A stretch of 64,000 bases of DNA, taken from the NCBI RefSeq assembly GCF_000253295.1, contig NC_015717.1:3100001-3164000 (forward strand), written 5' to 3'. This document shows, one piece after another, positions 43,383 through 51,997 of this stretch. A program made the position numbers and the translations under genes. The notes under the pieces are model-generated. The model ran no database searches and had not been told where the DNA came from. It was given only the letters and a program-made list of their open reading frames with translations. This DNA comes from Hyphomicrobium sp. MC1 (GTDB taxonomy: Bacteria; Pseudomonadota; Alphaproteobacteria; Rhizobiales; Hyphomicrobiaceae). The number at the start of each line of letters is the position of its first letter. Within the stretch, counting starts at the first letter, position 1.

Positions 43383-43974
43383 TTTCGTTATTCGTTGAGG
43401 TCCGCCGATTTCGTATCACCTTGGTCGTCACTCGGGACGGCCGGCCGGAGCGACGGACAGGGGCTGTGAGAACGGTGATGGCTTTGTTTACGGCCTCAAT
43501 CGCGTCTGCGAGCTGTTCTTTGTAAGCTTCTACATTCTCGGAATCTAATTCAAGGATGCCAAAGTTGGGATTCGCTATATCATCGTTCAACCTGTCCTGA
43601 GCGACAAGATTACTGACCAACGAATACGCCGCGATCACGTAATCAATTTGATAGGGCTGTAGCCTGCCTATTTCGTGTCTCAAGCTTTCGTAAATCTCCG
43701 TCCGCGGCTTCGTTCTCATGAGTATGGCTGGCTCTTCGTCAAGGTCGTCAAATTGATCTCTGTAGTATTCCAAATCCGCGAGACATGCGTTTTTCAGTTC
43801 GCCCGCAAGCGCTGCGGCTACTGTGTTGCGCTTGTGTTTGATCTCTCTTTTATGCGCGCGTCGCTGCAAATATCCATTGCCTAGCAGACCAAGGAAAACG
43901 CCAACGAAAGCCAGACTGCCCACGATCAACGGCTGGTAGTCGTGGACTTCCTTCCAATCGATATTTTCAAACAT
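43348..43974 (-). CDS. Hypothetical protein with N-terminal membrane anchor
   Basis: About 208 residues from ATG at 43974 (an earlier start at 44010 is possible). One membrane segment (IVGSLAFVGVFLGLLGNGYL) precedes a cytoplasmic helical domain with no match I can name, ending in a basic tail. Membrane-tethered small proteins of this kind occur in mobile islands and defence loci, but nothing here proves that role. Confidence 0.6.
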   Translation of the reverse strand: MFENIDWKEVHDYQPLIVGSLAFVGVFLGLLGNGYLQRRAHKREIKHKRNTVAAALAGELKNACLADLEYYRDQFDDLDEEPAILMRTKPRTEIYESLRHEIGRLQPYQIDYVIAAYSLVSNLVAQDRLNDDIANPNFGILELDSENVEAYKEQLADAIEAVNKAITVLTAPVRRSGRPSRVTTKVIRNRRTSTNNETIDVDSASFAP

Positions 43975-44046
43975 GTTATTTAAGCCTATCCGGAAGCGCT
44001 TCTGCGCCAAAAACGTGGCGGATCACACTCGGTATGCTTCGGTAGC

Positions 44047-44427
44047 TCACAAAATCTGCTCAGGCCTGTACCCAAGCGCGGCGTTCCACGCGATGTTGAT
44101 TTTTCTACCATCGACTTTAACGAGGCAGCCCGGCAAGCGTTGGCACAAGCTCGCGTCCAGTCGTTCGGCTAGCTCGTTGATGTCGTGATGAGCGCCGGCC
44201 GGGATCTCGATGGTGAGAAGTGCGATCCGACTTACGTAGCCGTCTCCGCCGGCGAGGGTTTGAAGGTAGCGATCCAAATCCTCGCGCTCGAACCCGCTGC
44301 GGCTCGCACTCAACTTCACCTTTTTTAGCGTGCCATCTTTCGCGAGCCGATCGACCTGACGAAGGCTCAGCCTCAAGACCTCAGCGACCTCGGCTCGTGT
44401 CACGTGCTCTGGAAGAGGCTTGTTCAT
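44047..44427 (-). CDS. Excisionase/MerR-like HTH protein
   Basis: About 126 residues from ATG at 44427. The start EHVTRAEVAEVLRLSLRQVDRLAKDGTL is a winged HTH of the excisionase / helix-turn-helix type 17 family, used to pick one DNA site and bend it. The C-terminal half has no domain I recognise. As it sits at the edge of an accessory region, a role in excision or local control of an element is plausible. Confidence 0.72.
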   Translation of the reverse strand: MNKPLPEHVTRAEVAEVLRLSLRQVDRLAKDGTLKKVKLSASRSGFEREDLDRYLQTLAGGDGYVSRIALLTIEIPAGAHHDINELAERLDASLCQRLPGCLVKVDGRKINIAWNAALGYRPEQIL

Positions 44428-44463
44428 GTTCGCGAGGATCCGCGAGTCGCAGACCACCGACAA

Positions 44464-44859
44464 GGGTCGCTTTGTCGAGACACCAGCGAGACACGCCGAA
44501 CGTATCGACGATCGCGCATCTTCGGCTAACTTATTGATTTAATTGACGCGCCAGCGGGCCCCACAGGCTGCAGGCTTCCCGCCGCGCTCTGGGCGAATAT
44601 CGACTTTCGAAGTCTGATGTTGTGCCAGCAGCGGCAGCTCGACCGAATGCACCCTCAAGTGTTCAGGGATATGACCGGCCACTCGTCATCGAATGTATTT
44701 TCTGGATCCAGTTGCCGTCGTACACGTACTTGAACAGAACGCGCTAAGCGGCAAAGGGGCATTGCCGCCATCAGAGTCTGATTATCGTTTGCGCCGCGGT
44801 GGAGTCTTTAGCTGCCGATCGTTCGCGGCCATTAGACCGCCGATCGAACCCTCTGGAAA
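44464..44859. other. Intergenic stretch, no supported gene
   Basis: About 395 bp without a credible coding frame; short open frames lack SD sites. The next feature is a truncated methyltransferase tail on the minus strand. Confidence 0.45.
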
Positions 44860-45150
44860 TCATATCATTCGCGCCCAAGCGCAGACTTGAGCAGGAACTT
44901 CTATTTGACTGCGAGCACGGACCACGGCGCTCCTGAGTTTTGTCTCGAGCGTCTCCGATGGACGTTCTCCCGCACAGACGCCCATCTCAACGAGCTGCGG
45001 CCAAACGCTTCGGATAGTCTCGGCAAGCCACGCATAAAGGGGCGAATCTTCTCCGCCACCGACAGGAACTTCCCGAAACAATGTAGGAATCGGCAGGCCC
45101 GCATCTAGATAAAGTTTCAATAGCTGGTTGGCCGAATCGTAATGAGGCAA
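44860..45150 (-). pseudogene. SAM-dependent methyltransferase, C-terminal fragment
   Basis: 96 residues containing AGLPIPTLFREVPVGGGEDSPLY, AWLAETIRSVWPQLVEMGV and ETLETKLRSAVVRARSQ. These match the C-terminal end of class I methyltransferases. The N-terminal Rossmann core and SAM-binding motif are absent, so it is a truncated, non-functional remnant. Confidence 0.75.
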
Positions 45151-45261
45151 GGCTTCGCGAAATGCCGTTCCGCTGTCTAAAATTCGTTTTGCTTAGAACG
45201 GCATAGAGATGCAGATACAAACAATTACAAATTCAGACACGAACTAACGCACGACGCCCCC

Positions 45262-45275
45262 TTGTTAATTTACAA
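45262..45275. promoter_or_regulatory. Palindromic Crp/Fnr-like site before the 45.3-kb regulator
   Basis: TTGTTAATTTACAA is palindromic at its ends (TTGT with ACAA) and matches the TTG-N8-CAA framework of CRP/FNR superfamily sites. It lies about 35 bp before the start of the Crp-like gene, where an autoregulatory site could act. The assignment is tentative. Confidence 0.4.
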
Positions 45276-45309
45276 AGCATAAAGGCGAAGATCACGAAGG
45301 GGTGGGCAA

Positions 45310-46080
45310 ATGTTGTTCGAGTTCCCAGTTCAGGCAAAGCCTCCTGTAACAAGCGATCCAGACTCAGAAGTTATATCAGCGCATGGCAAGCAGGAGCCGA
45401 GTTGCTCTATGCGCCTCGCGGCACGACAGGTTCTATTCCGCGAAGGCGACGCTAGAACGATTTTCTACCGCGTGGAAACAGGAGCCATCTGCGTGTACGA
45501 ACCACGTCGGAACGATGAGCGGTCCGTCATCGATTTTGCATTCCCTGGCGACTTTGTAGGGGTTGGCTTCCTCGAAACGCAGTCATGCAGCGCAAATGCC
45601 GTCTGCGAGTGCCAAGTTAGCTGCTTTCCGTGGGCTCAATTGACGAGCGTCATAGCGGGTAATGTCAGCGCCCAACAAAAACTGCAAATTGCGATAGAGC
45701 GAGAATTTGAGCATCGCCGCACGAATATCGTCGCACGCGGGCGTCAATTTCCGCTAGAGCGCATCGCCGCATTTTTACTTGCATTGTCACACAACAATGT
45801 TTTTGAGGGTCGCGATCCCAATGTTATCGGCGACTCTATGGAGTGCGGTATCGCCGATCTTGGTCTCGGCATCGACGATCTAGGCTCTTTGCTGATCGAG
45901 CTTAGAGAGAGAGGATTGATTGGCCCATCTTCGCCAAACGGCATTCGGATTCTTGACGACAAAGCGCTCGAAGACCTCGCCAGCGGGCGCGTCGAGTTCG
46001 GCCAAGTGGAACGTGTTACCGACCGCAGTCACTTTAGCAGAGCCCGAAGGATGCTTGGCTACCAGATGAGCGCGGCATGA
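45310..46080 (+). CDS. Crp/Fnr-family protein with degenerate HTH
   Basis: 256 residues. A cNMP-binding-like domain (about 30-145; RQVLFREGDARTIFYRVETGAI, DFAFPGDFVGVGF) and a dimer helix are clear. The HTH region reads MECGIADLGLGIDDLGSLLIELRERGLI. The trailing LRERGLI wing start is normal for FixK-like proteins, but the recognition helix lacks the ExxSR motif and the first helix is altered. DNA binding may therefore be changed or lost. AAGGGGTG precedes the ATG. Several Cys residues (near 34, 95-105) do not form a clear Fnr cluster. Confidence 0.78.
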   Translation: MLFEFPVQAKPPVTSDPDSEVISAHGKQEPSCSMRLAARQVLFREGDARTIFYRVETGAICVYEPRRNDERSVIDFAFPGDFVGVGFLETQSCSANAVCECQVSCFPWAQLTSVIAGNVSAQQKLQIAIEREFEHRRTNIVARGRQFPLERIAAFLLALSHNNVFEGRDPNVIGDSMECGIADLGLGIDDLGSLLIELRERGLIGPSSPNGIRILDDKALEDLASGRVEFGQVERVTDRSHFSRARRMLGYQMSAA

Positions 46081-46289
46081 ACTCAATTTTCCGGAAGGCG
46101 AGAGAGATCCCCCTCACTCTCGCTTCCGTCGACCAGGTGGCCAGCGTAGAGAATTCAAGCCAGCACTCCCCCCGTGATTGGCCTTCTACATCTGGCCACC
46201 TGGAATACTGTTTGAGATCGAGCGGACTTGGTTCATCGCGGTATGGCCGTTCACGAGAGTTTTGAATCGAACTGCCCGTCTGCATCCAA

Positions 46290-46823
46290 TTGTTCTCGAT
46301 ACCTGCCGGCATCGTGGGCCAGAACCAGACGTCCACATCCGCTGCACGTACTGGCCTCTATCTGATCCGCACCATGAATATTATGAGCGTCAAGCCGCCG
46401 CTCCTGATCATATCGAAGATACCAACACCAATCGTCTGGTCGGAGGCACCCTTGCGGACGTCAAAGCCAAGCGATCGAAAGTCGACATAGCCGAGCGCAT
46501 CATCCGCGGCCTCAAATTGGAATCCGCGTATCGTCCTGGTGAAAGAGTCTTGGACCGAGGCCACGGATTTTCTCAAAACATGCGATGTGATTGTTGGGAG
46601 CGTCGATTCCTTCAAAGAGCGTGAACAGCTTGAACGCTCCGCAAGACGGCATCTCATTCCTTATGTCGATATCGGAATGGACGTTCACAAGCTCGGAGAC
46701 CGCCACTATCTCATCGGCGGCCAAGTCTTTCTCTCATCGCCCGGTCAACCATGTCTGCGCTGCTGCAATATCGTCACCGACGAACGTCTCGAGCAAGAAG
46801 CGCTGCGCTATGGAGATGCGGGA
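46290..46823 (+). pseudogene. ThiF/E1-like adenylyltransferase, frameshifted remnant
   Basis: Three frames must be joined to read it: AGIVGQNQ ... SVKPPLLI, then HIEDTNTNRLVGGTLADVKAKR in a second frame, then VKESWTEATDFLKTCDVIVG with SVDSFKEREQL in a third. This matches E1/ThiF/MoeB-type adenylyltransferases, including the ubiquitin-like bacterial kind. The terminal part is SSPGQPCLRCC, after which the sequence switches to an arylsulfatase. With two frameshifts and a missing end it cannot be functional. Confidence 0.75.
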
Positions 46824-46990
46824 AGGGGAGCCTACGCGAAGGCGGTGTGCGCGTGCCCGCCTTCGTCAATTGGCCAGCCAAACTCGAACCGCGCGTTGTG
46901 AACGAGCCGCTACACATGGTCGATGTCATGCCGACTCTGTTGGCGCTTGCCGGCGGCAAAGGCAGCAACGATCATCCCTTCGATGGGAAG
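46823..46990 (+). pseudogene. Arylsulfatase fragment fused to the ThiF remnant
   Basis: The segment LREGGVRVPAFVNWPAKLEP followed by HMVDVMPTLLALAGGK is a sulfatase-type C-terminal stretch. No formylglycine-forming active-site motif remains. It starts exactly where the ThiF homology ends, showing a recombination junction. It runs up to the left end of the IS3-type element. Confidence 0.7.
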
Positions 46991-47065
46991 GTGTCCGTCG
47001 TCGAATGCATTGAGACAGTTTGCGGCGTGACTGAGCGGAGGGCTTCGGGTCATCTGGTTTGAAGT

Positions 47066-48046
47066 TTAAGCGGCTTTCATTTGGTGCTGCAATCGTCGTT
47101 TTCGGATGGTCGCGCGTTTGGTCCTTTCTCGTTGCAATAGGATGGTTTGCCCTCGCCCGAAGTAGACATCTGCGGGGGTTAGGTTTTTCAAGCTCTCGTG
47201 GTAGCGGCGGTGATTGTAGTGCTCGACGAAGCGTCCGATGTGAGCTTCGAGATCGCCGGGCAGGTAATAGTTTTCGAGCAGGATGCGGTTCTTGAGCGTC
47301 TGATGCCAACGCTCGATCTTGCCCTGGGTTTGCGGATGGTGAGGCGCTCCTCGGACGTGGCTCATGCCGTTATCATCGAGCCATTCTGCGAGATCGGCCG
47401 AGACGTAGCTCGAACCGTTGTCGCTGAGTAATCGTGGTTTATGGACGACACGGACTTGGTCGCAGCCTGACGCGGCAAGCGCCAGCTGCAAGGTGTCGGT
47501 GACGTCTTCCGCTTTCATCGTGGTGCACAGTTTCCAGGCGATGATGTAGCGCGAGAAGTCATCGAGGATGGTCGAGAGATAGAACCAACCCCAGCCGATG
47601 ACCTTGAGGTAGGTGAAGTCGGTCTGCCAGAGTTGATTGATGGCGGTGGTCTTATCTTTGAACTCGTCAGCAGCTTTGATGACGATGAAGGCCGGACTGG
47701 TGATGAGATCGTGGGCTTTCAGCAGGCGGTACACGGACGCCTCAGATACGAAGTAATTCTGGGTATCAGTGAACCGTGTCGCGAGTTCGCGTGGCGACAA
47801 GGTGGGCTCGTCGAGCGCCATATTGATGATCCGCCCGCGCACCTCATCAGGAATGCGGTTCCAGACGCGAGACGGCTTCGACGTCTTGTCCTCGAGCGCT
47901 TCGACGCCGCCAGACTGATAGCGGTCATACCAGCGATAAAACGAGCCCGGCAGAATGCCGAGCTTATCCAGCGTACGTCGCACGGGCAGACGCGATTGCT
48001 CGACGATACGGATGATCTCGAGCTTTTCGGAAGCTGGATATCTCAT
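47066..48046 (-). CDS. IS3-family transposase OrfB
   Basis: 326 residues with an N-terminal HTH (SRLPVRRTLDKLGILPGSFYRWYDRY) and an integrase core with DDE residues in QTDFTYLKV, LLSDNGSSYVS and QGKIERWHQTLKN. It overlaps OrfA by 4 bp (ATGA), which suggests coupled reading rather than a classical frameshift here. Confidence 0.9.
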   Translation of the reverse strand: MRYPASEKLEIIRIVEQSRLPVRRTLDKLGILPGSFYRWYDRYQSGGVEALEDKTSKPSRVWNRIPDEVRGRIINMALDEPTLSPRELATRFTDTQNYFVSEASVYRLLKAHDLITSPAFIVIKAADEFKDKTTAINQLWQTDFTYLKVIGWGWFYLSTILDDFSRYIIAWKLCTTMKAEDVTDTLQLALAASGCDQVRVVHKPRLLSDNGSSYVSADLAEWLDDNGMSHVRGAPHHPQTQGKIERWHQTLKNRILLENYYLPGDLEAHIGRFVEHYNHRRYHESLKNLTPADVYFGRGQTILLQRERTKRATIRKRRLQHQMKAA

Positions 48047-48417
48047 GCCTCGTCTCCCCCATCCCCGGTCATGCTTTTTTTGAGCAGACGCAGTTCGAGG
48101 GCTTGCTCGGCGACAACTTCTTTCAGCTCCAGGGCCTGGCGCTTGAGGTCTTTGACCTCGCTGGTGGTTGCTGATCGGGCTGTGTCACCGGCCAGACGTC
48201 GCTTGCCGGCTTCTAGGAACTCCTTCGACCAGCTGTAATACAGGCTCTCGGCGATGCCTTCTCGACGGCAGAGTTCAGCAACCGTGACTTCGCCGCGCAA
48301 ACCGTCGAGGACGATGCGGATCTTCTCCTCGGCCGAATACTGCTTGCGGGTTGCCCGACGGATGTCGCGAACAAGCCGCTCAGACGGTGTCTCGGGGGTG
48401 CTGGATTTAGGTCTCAT
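48043..48417 (-). CDS. IS3-family transposase OrfA
   Basis: 124 residues with an HTH of the IS3 OrfA type (EEKIRIVLDGLRGEVTVAELCRREGIAESLYYSWSKEFL) and a C-terminal leucine-rich helix used for pairing with OrfB. Confidence 0.88.
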   Translation of the reverse strand: MRPKSSTPETPSERLVRDIRRATRKQYSAEEKIRIVLDGLRGEVTVAELCRREGIAESLYYSWSKEFLEAGKRRLAGDTARSATTSEVKDLKRQALELKEVVAEQALELRLLKKSMTGDGGDEA

Positions 48418-48507
48418 GCTCCACTCCTCACGTGGTCACGATGAGCCCGAAATCCTCCGTTCCTCAAGCCGCTAATTCTGTCTCACAGGTGATGATGTCG
48501 GACAAAC

Positions 48508-48606
48508 AACCTCACGCTTGCCGACGTCTACTTCGGTAGAGGTCAAACCATCCTGATGCAACGAGAAAGGATTAAACGCGATACCATCCGAAAACGACGA
48601 TTGCAG
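48508..48606 (+). pseudogene. IS3-type OrfB C-terminal fragment, inverted relative to the intact copy
   Basis: The plus strand reads NLTLADVYFGRGQTILMQRE and RIKRDTIRKRRLQ. This is nearly the same as the C-terminus of the intact OrfB on the minus strand, but in the opposite orientation and only some 33 residues long. It is a scar of a second IS3 copy, just outside the right end of the intact element. Confidence 0.8.
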
Positions 48607-48853
48607 CCAGTCTCCCCCGACTTGGTGCCGCGCATTTCGGAGCTCTCGGTGCGTCCTGTGTCATTTGTTTTTTTGCCTAAATGTTATCTAATCGCACGAC
48701 GAGCTGCGCGGGAGGCGAAAGTAGGTAGATTCCGAGCCTAACCCCTCTGTCCGTTGAGCTTTAATCGTAGTGCTCAAACGACTTTCCGCGAATTGCGGCC
48801 GAAACGATAAAGTTCCGAGCCGACGAACGGGCGAGACAGTCGAGGAACACGCT

Positions 48854-49588
48854 ATGTCCGCGAACGCCACAGAAAATCGTCAGCAATCTCCTGCTGTGCC
48901 CTCAAAGTTGATCACTTGCGAGCGACCGTCTACGGTGAGTAAGTGGAGCGCTCCGGTCTCGCTTCGACATTTTGCAGCGGTTGAAGCACCCCGAAAGTCG
49001 GAGACTGCGAAGCCGCTCGTCGCGCAGCCCGATAACAATCGGGCAGAAGTCCTTTTGATCAGAGCAATCCCAAACCTGCGTGCCTTTGCGAAATCGCTAT
49101 GCAGAGACCCCGGGCGCGCCGACGATCTTGTGCAAGAAACACTCGTCAAAGCCTGGGCCAATCTTGCGCGTTTCGAAAAGGGAACGAACATGAAGGCTTG
49201 GTTATTCACGATCCTCCGCAATACGTTTTGCTCACAACACCGCACTCGGCGCCGCGAAGTTGAGGATGTAGAAGGACGAGAGGCCGCGCGCCTATGTGAC
49301 CTGCCGCGCCAGCAGGCCCATATGGAGTTTGCCGACTTCACGAAGATTTTCGCCTTACTTCGCGATGATCATAAGGAGGCCCTTCTGTTGGTCGGTGCAG
49401 AGGGTTTCTCATACATGGAAGCGGCGGCGATCACCGGCATGCCCATCGGCACCGTGAAAAGCAGAGTCAATCGCGCGAGGGCAGCACTAACCCAATTGCT
49501 TAGCCTAGATGCGAAAGAAACTTTCGACCCGAACACAGAATTCCTCGGTTTGGCCCGAACTCCGCTCGGAGATAAGAGGATTCAATAG
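48854..49588 (+). CDS. ECF sigma factor, EcfG-like
   Basis: 244 residues from ATG at 48854 (GAGG upstream). A long N-terminal extension (about 1-65) precedes region 2 (LLIRAIPNLRAFAKSLCRD, ADDLVQETLVKAWANLARFEKGTNMKAWLFTILRN) and region 4 (ALLLVGAEGFSYMEAAAITGMPIGTVKSRVNRARA). The layout is that of EcfG-type sigma factors which direct the general stress response in alphaproteobacteria. The usual PhyR and NepR partners are not in this window, and the extended N-terminus is unusual. It may be a second EcfG-like copy. Confidence 0.88.
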   Translation: MSANATENRQQSPAVPSKLITCERPSTVSKWSAPVSLRHFAAVEAPRKSETAKPLVAQPDNNRAEVLLIRAIPNLRAFAKSLCRDPGRADDLVQETLVKAWANLARFEKGTNMKAWLFTILRNTFCSQHRTRRREVEDVEGREAARLCDLPRQQAHMEFADFTKIFALLRDDHKEALLLVGAEGFSYMEAAAITGMPIGTVKSRVNRARAALTQLLSLDAKETFDPNTEFLGLARTPLGDKRIQ

Positions 49589-49855
49589 GTGGCGGCGCAA
49601 TTCGCAGGGGGATCGTCATCAGGACGCAGGGATCTCCACCTCATCTAGCGAAATAACTATCCGCACGCCAACAAATGATCGAATCTATCTCAAAGCGCCG
49701 GCTGCCACATCGTCGACTTACACTTCGGCCATTGCCTGCAGGCCCCCCGATGAAAAGCCCATGCTCCATGTCCGGCAGCTTTTCTTTTCTCTTGCAAGCG
49801 GCGTCTGCACCAGCGCTGTATATCCCCGATGGTAACAAACGAGAAAGTGACGCAC

Positions 49856-50698
49856 ATGCCAATGGACCGGCAGGTTATTGCTGTTTCAGGTGCGGCCAGC
49901 GGCATCGGCAAGGAGTTGTGCAGATTGTTCGCCCTACGCGGTGCGAACCTCGGACTTATTGATCATGACAAGTCTGAACTCGACACACTCGCAAGTGAAC
50001 TTCGCAGTTCCGGCGTTGCATGCTCCTCGGTCGTCGCGGATGTCCGGCAGGGCGACCAGGTCCGCGATGCGCTTCGAACGATCGTCGGCTCGCTCGGCCC
50101 CATCGACATCGTGATACCCTGTGCTGGAATCTGTCGCGTATCCACTATTGACGACTTGAAGGGACATGAAATGGAGGACGTTGTCCTCACCAACCTCATG
50201 GGCACGGTCCATATGATAGAAGCGGTCCTTCCGTCCATGTTGAAGCGGCGGAGAGGACACATTGTCGGTGTTTCGAGCCTAGCCGGCGTACGCGGGATAC
50301 CTTACGAAGCGGGATATTCTGCGAGCAAGGCGGGAGTCGCTGCCTACCTCGAGAGCGTCCGGTCTGAGCTGCACCCACGCGGCGTTTCCGTAACGACGGT
50401 CTTCCCGGGCTACGTGCTCACTCCGTTGCTCGAGAAGGTCAATGGTTTGACGGGCGGGGACATGTCCAACGGAAAAGCTTGCACGGCCGCCATTGCGGCG
50501 GCGAGAATCGTGAAAGCCATCGAAAAGCGAAGCTCACGTCTGTACTTCCCATGGGGACTCGGGGTCGGAGTTCGTTTAAGCCAACTTTTTCCCCCTATGC
50601 TTTACGATTGGGTGATGCGACGCGCATTCAGCCGTCTTCCCATCTCCCGAGGTGTCTTAACGCCTTCAAATCCACTCTCGGAACCGGCGAAATTCTAA
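49856..50698 (+). CDS. Short-chain dehydrogenase/reductase
   Basis: 280 residues from ATG at 49856 (upstream in-frame start at 49829 possible). A classical SDR: cofactor motif SGAASGIGKEL, a catalytic Ser in VGVSSLAGV, and YSASK with Tyr and Lys. C-terminal substrate loops suggest a lipid or long substrate (a late hydrophobic segment YFPWGLGVGVRLSQLFPPML). It is convergent with the epimerase gene, overlapping by 4 bp at the ends. Confidence 0.9.
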   Translation: MPMDRQVIAVSGAASGIGKELCRLFALRGANLGLIDHDKSELDTLASELRSSGVACSSVVADVRQGDQVRDALRTIVGSLGPIDIVIPCAGICRVSTIDDLKGHEMEDVVLTNLMGTVHMIEAVLPSMLKRRRGHIVGVSSLAGVRGIPYEAGYSASKAGVAAYLESVRSELHPRGVSVTTVFPGYVLTPLLEKVNGLTGGDMSNGKACTAAIAAARIVKAIEKRSSRLYFPWGLGVGVRLSQLFPPMLYDWVMRRAFSRLPISRGVLTPSNPLSEPAKF

Positions 50699-51678
50699 TC
50701 GATAAGTTTCTCCGCGATCATCCAGTCGATGCATTCCGTCAGCATGGCATCGAGCGAAACAGGCTTATATCCGAGTTCGAGCATCGCCTTATCGCACCGG
50801 CAAATGATGTTGGCGTTTAGGAACGCTGCCGATTCGGCTGTAATGAGTGGCTCTTTTTTCGTCAGCGCCGACAGCCGATCGAGCGAACGTCCAGCGATGC
50901 TGAACAACCAGGGTTTGCCGACGCGTTTATTCGTGTCTCGCTGCAGCAGCTCGCCGACAAGCCGGACGATGTCGTGATACGACGCCTCAGGTCCGCCTAA
51001 CAGATAGTTATCTCCAGTCCGCCCCTTGTCGACCGCCGCGACATGAGCCCGAACGACCGAACCGACATCGCAAAAACAAGCCCGCCCCGCAGGAATGAGG
51101 AGAAGTTCCTTGTGCGCCGCCTTGCGGATGAAGGTCGACCAAGATGCCCAATCGTAGCGCCCAATAACGTTTGCAGGATTGAGGATGACGGCATTCAATC
51201 CGTCTTCGACGGCCTTCGCCACCTCGTCCTCCGCGACCGTCTTTGAGTGTTGGTAGTTAAAACTTCCCCTTCCGAGTTTTGCGGCGGTTTCATCGAACGG
51301 CTCTTTTGCAAGGCCAAAAACTCCGGACGTCGACGTATGAATGAACCGCTTGCTGTGTTTGGCCCGCGCGATGTTGAGCATATTGCGAGTCCCATCGACG
51401 TTGGTCAGCCATTGTCGCTGCCGATTGCCCGGCCACATGCTGGTGTCGGCTGCTACATGGAAGACGGCATCGACATTTTCGGGCATCGCGCGATCGAGAG
51501 AGAGCGGGTCCTCGATCGAGCCCTCAACAAGTCGGACCGGATATTTTTGCAGATGAGCCAGATTGGAGCTATGCCGGTGAAGCGCAGTGACCTCCCAACC
51601 CGATGCGGTGAGATGCTCTACGAGATTGAGACCCACAAAGCCGGTGCCGCCAGTGACAAAAGCAGTCTTCGAAGGCAT
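50695..51678 (-). CDS. NAD-dependent epimerase/dehydratase, hopanoid-associated type
   Basis: 327 residues of an extended SDR: VTGGTGFVGLNLVEHL at the N-terminus, HVAADTSMWPG, a YxxSK-type catalytic pair in NYQHSKTVAE, and a C-terminal substrate cap. The pattern is similar to dihydroflavonol reductase-like and HpnA-type sugar epimerases, which are linked to hopanoids. AAGGG precedes the ATG. The neighbouring B12/radical SAM gene supports a lipid role, but the substrate is not certain. Confidence 0.85.
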   Translation of the reverse strand: MPSKTAFVTGGTGFVGLNLVEHLTASGWEVTALHRHSSNLAHLQKYPVRLVEGSIEDPLSLDRAMPENVDAVFHVAADTSMWPGNRQRQWLTNVDGTRNMLNIARAKHSKRFIHTSTSGVFGLAKEPFDETAAKLGRGSFNYQHSKTVAEDEVAKAVEDGLNAVILNPANVIGRYDWASWSTFIRKAAHKELLLIPAGRACFCDVGSVVRAHVAAVDKGRTGDNYLLGGPEASYHDIVRLVGELLQRDTNKRVGKPWLFSIAGRSLDRLSALTKKEPLITAESAAFLNANIICRCDKAMLELGYKPVSLDAMLTECIDWMIAEKLID

Positions 51679-51997
51679 TGCATTCCCTTGCGCCAGCGTG
51701 ACGACACCACTTTGTCACGAACCGTTGCCCGCGCAAAGCGCTCTGCTTGTGCATGCCGGTGGTAGTGACAGACATCGGTGACCTACCGCAAAATCGAATT
51801 CTATTGTGATCACGATGCGATCGAAGCGCCCCATCCGAGAGCGCGACGCCTTCCCGCGCGGAAATCCCTCTCTCCGAAGGAAAAAAACTTCGCGTTCCCT
51901 TCGGAACTCTGCGACGCTGCCGAGGCTTTACAACAAGACTGCCGTTAGCGGCGCTGAGATCGGCGGTCACCTTACGGGCGGGAAGGGAGAAGCGACA

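Larger units (their letters stand above)
47058..48488 (-). mobile_element. IS3-family insertion sequence
   Basis: Two overlapping transposase frames on the minus strand are bounded by imperfect ends that share a TTAAGCGGCTT / ATTAGCGGCTT core (left near 47066, right near 48470). The exact ends are approximate by some 10 bp. The element is about 1.4 kb. It has landed at the end of the ThiF-sulfatase remnant. Confidence 0.8.

Noticed and set aside
51806..51997. Upstream extension of the radical SAM gene
   Set aside because: The 64 extra residues are Arg/Ser rich and unlike the family; a good SD and GTG at 51998 give the proper domain start.
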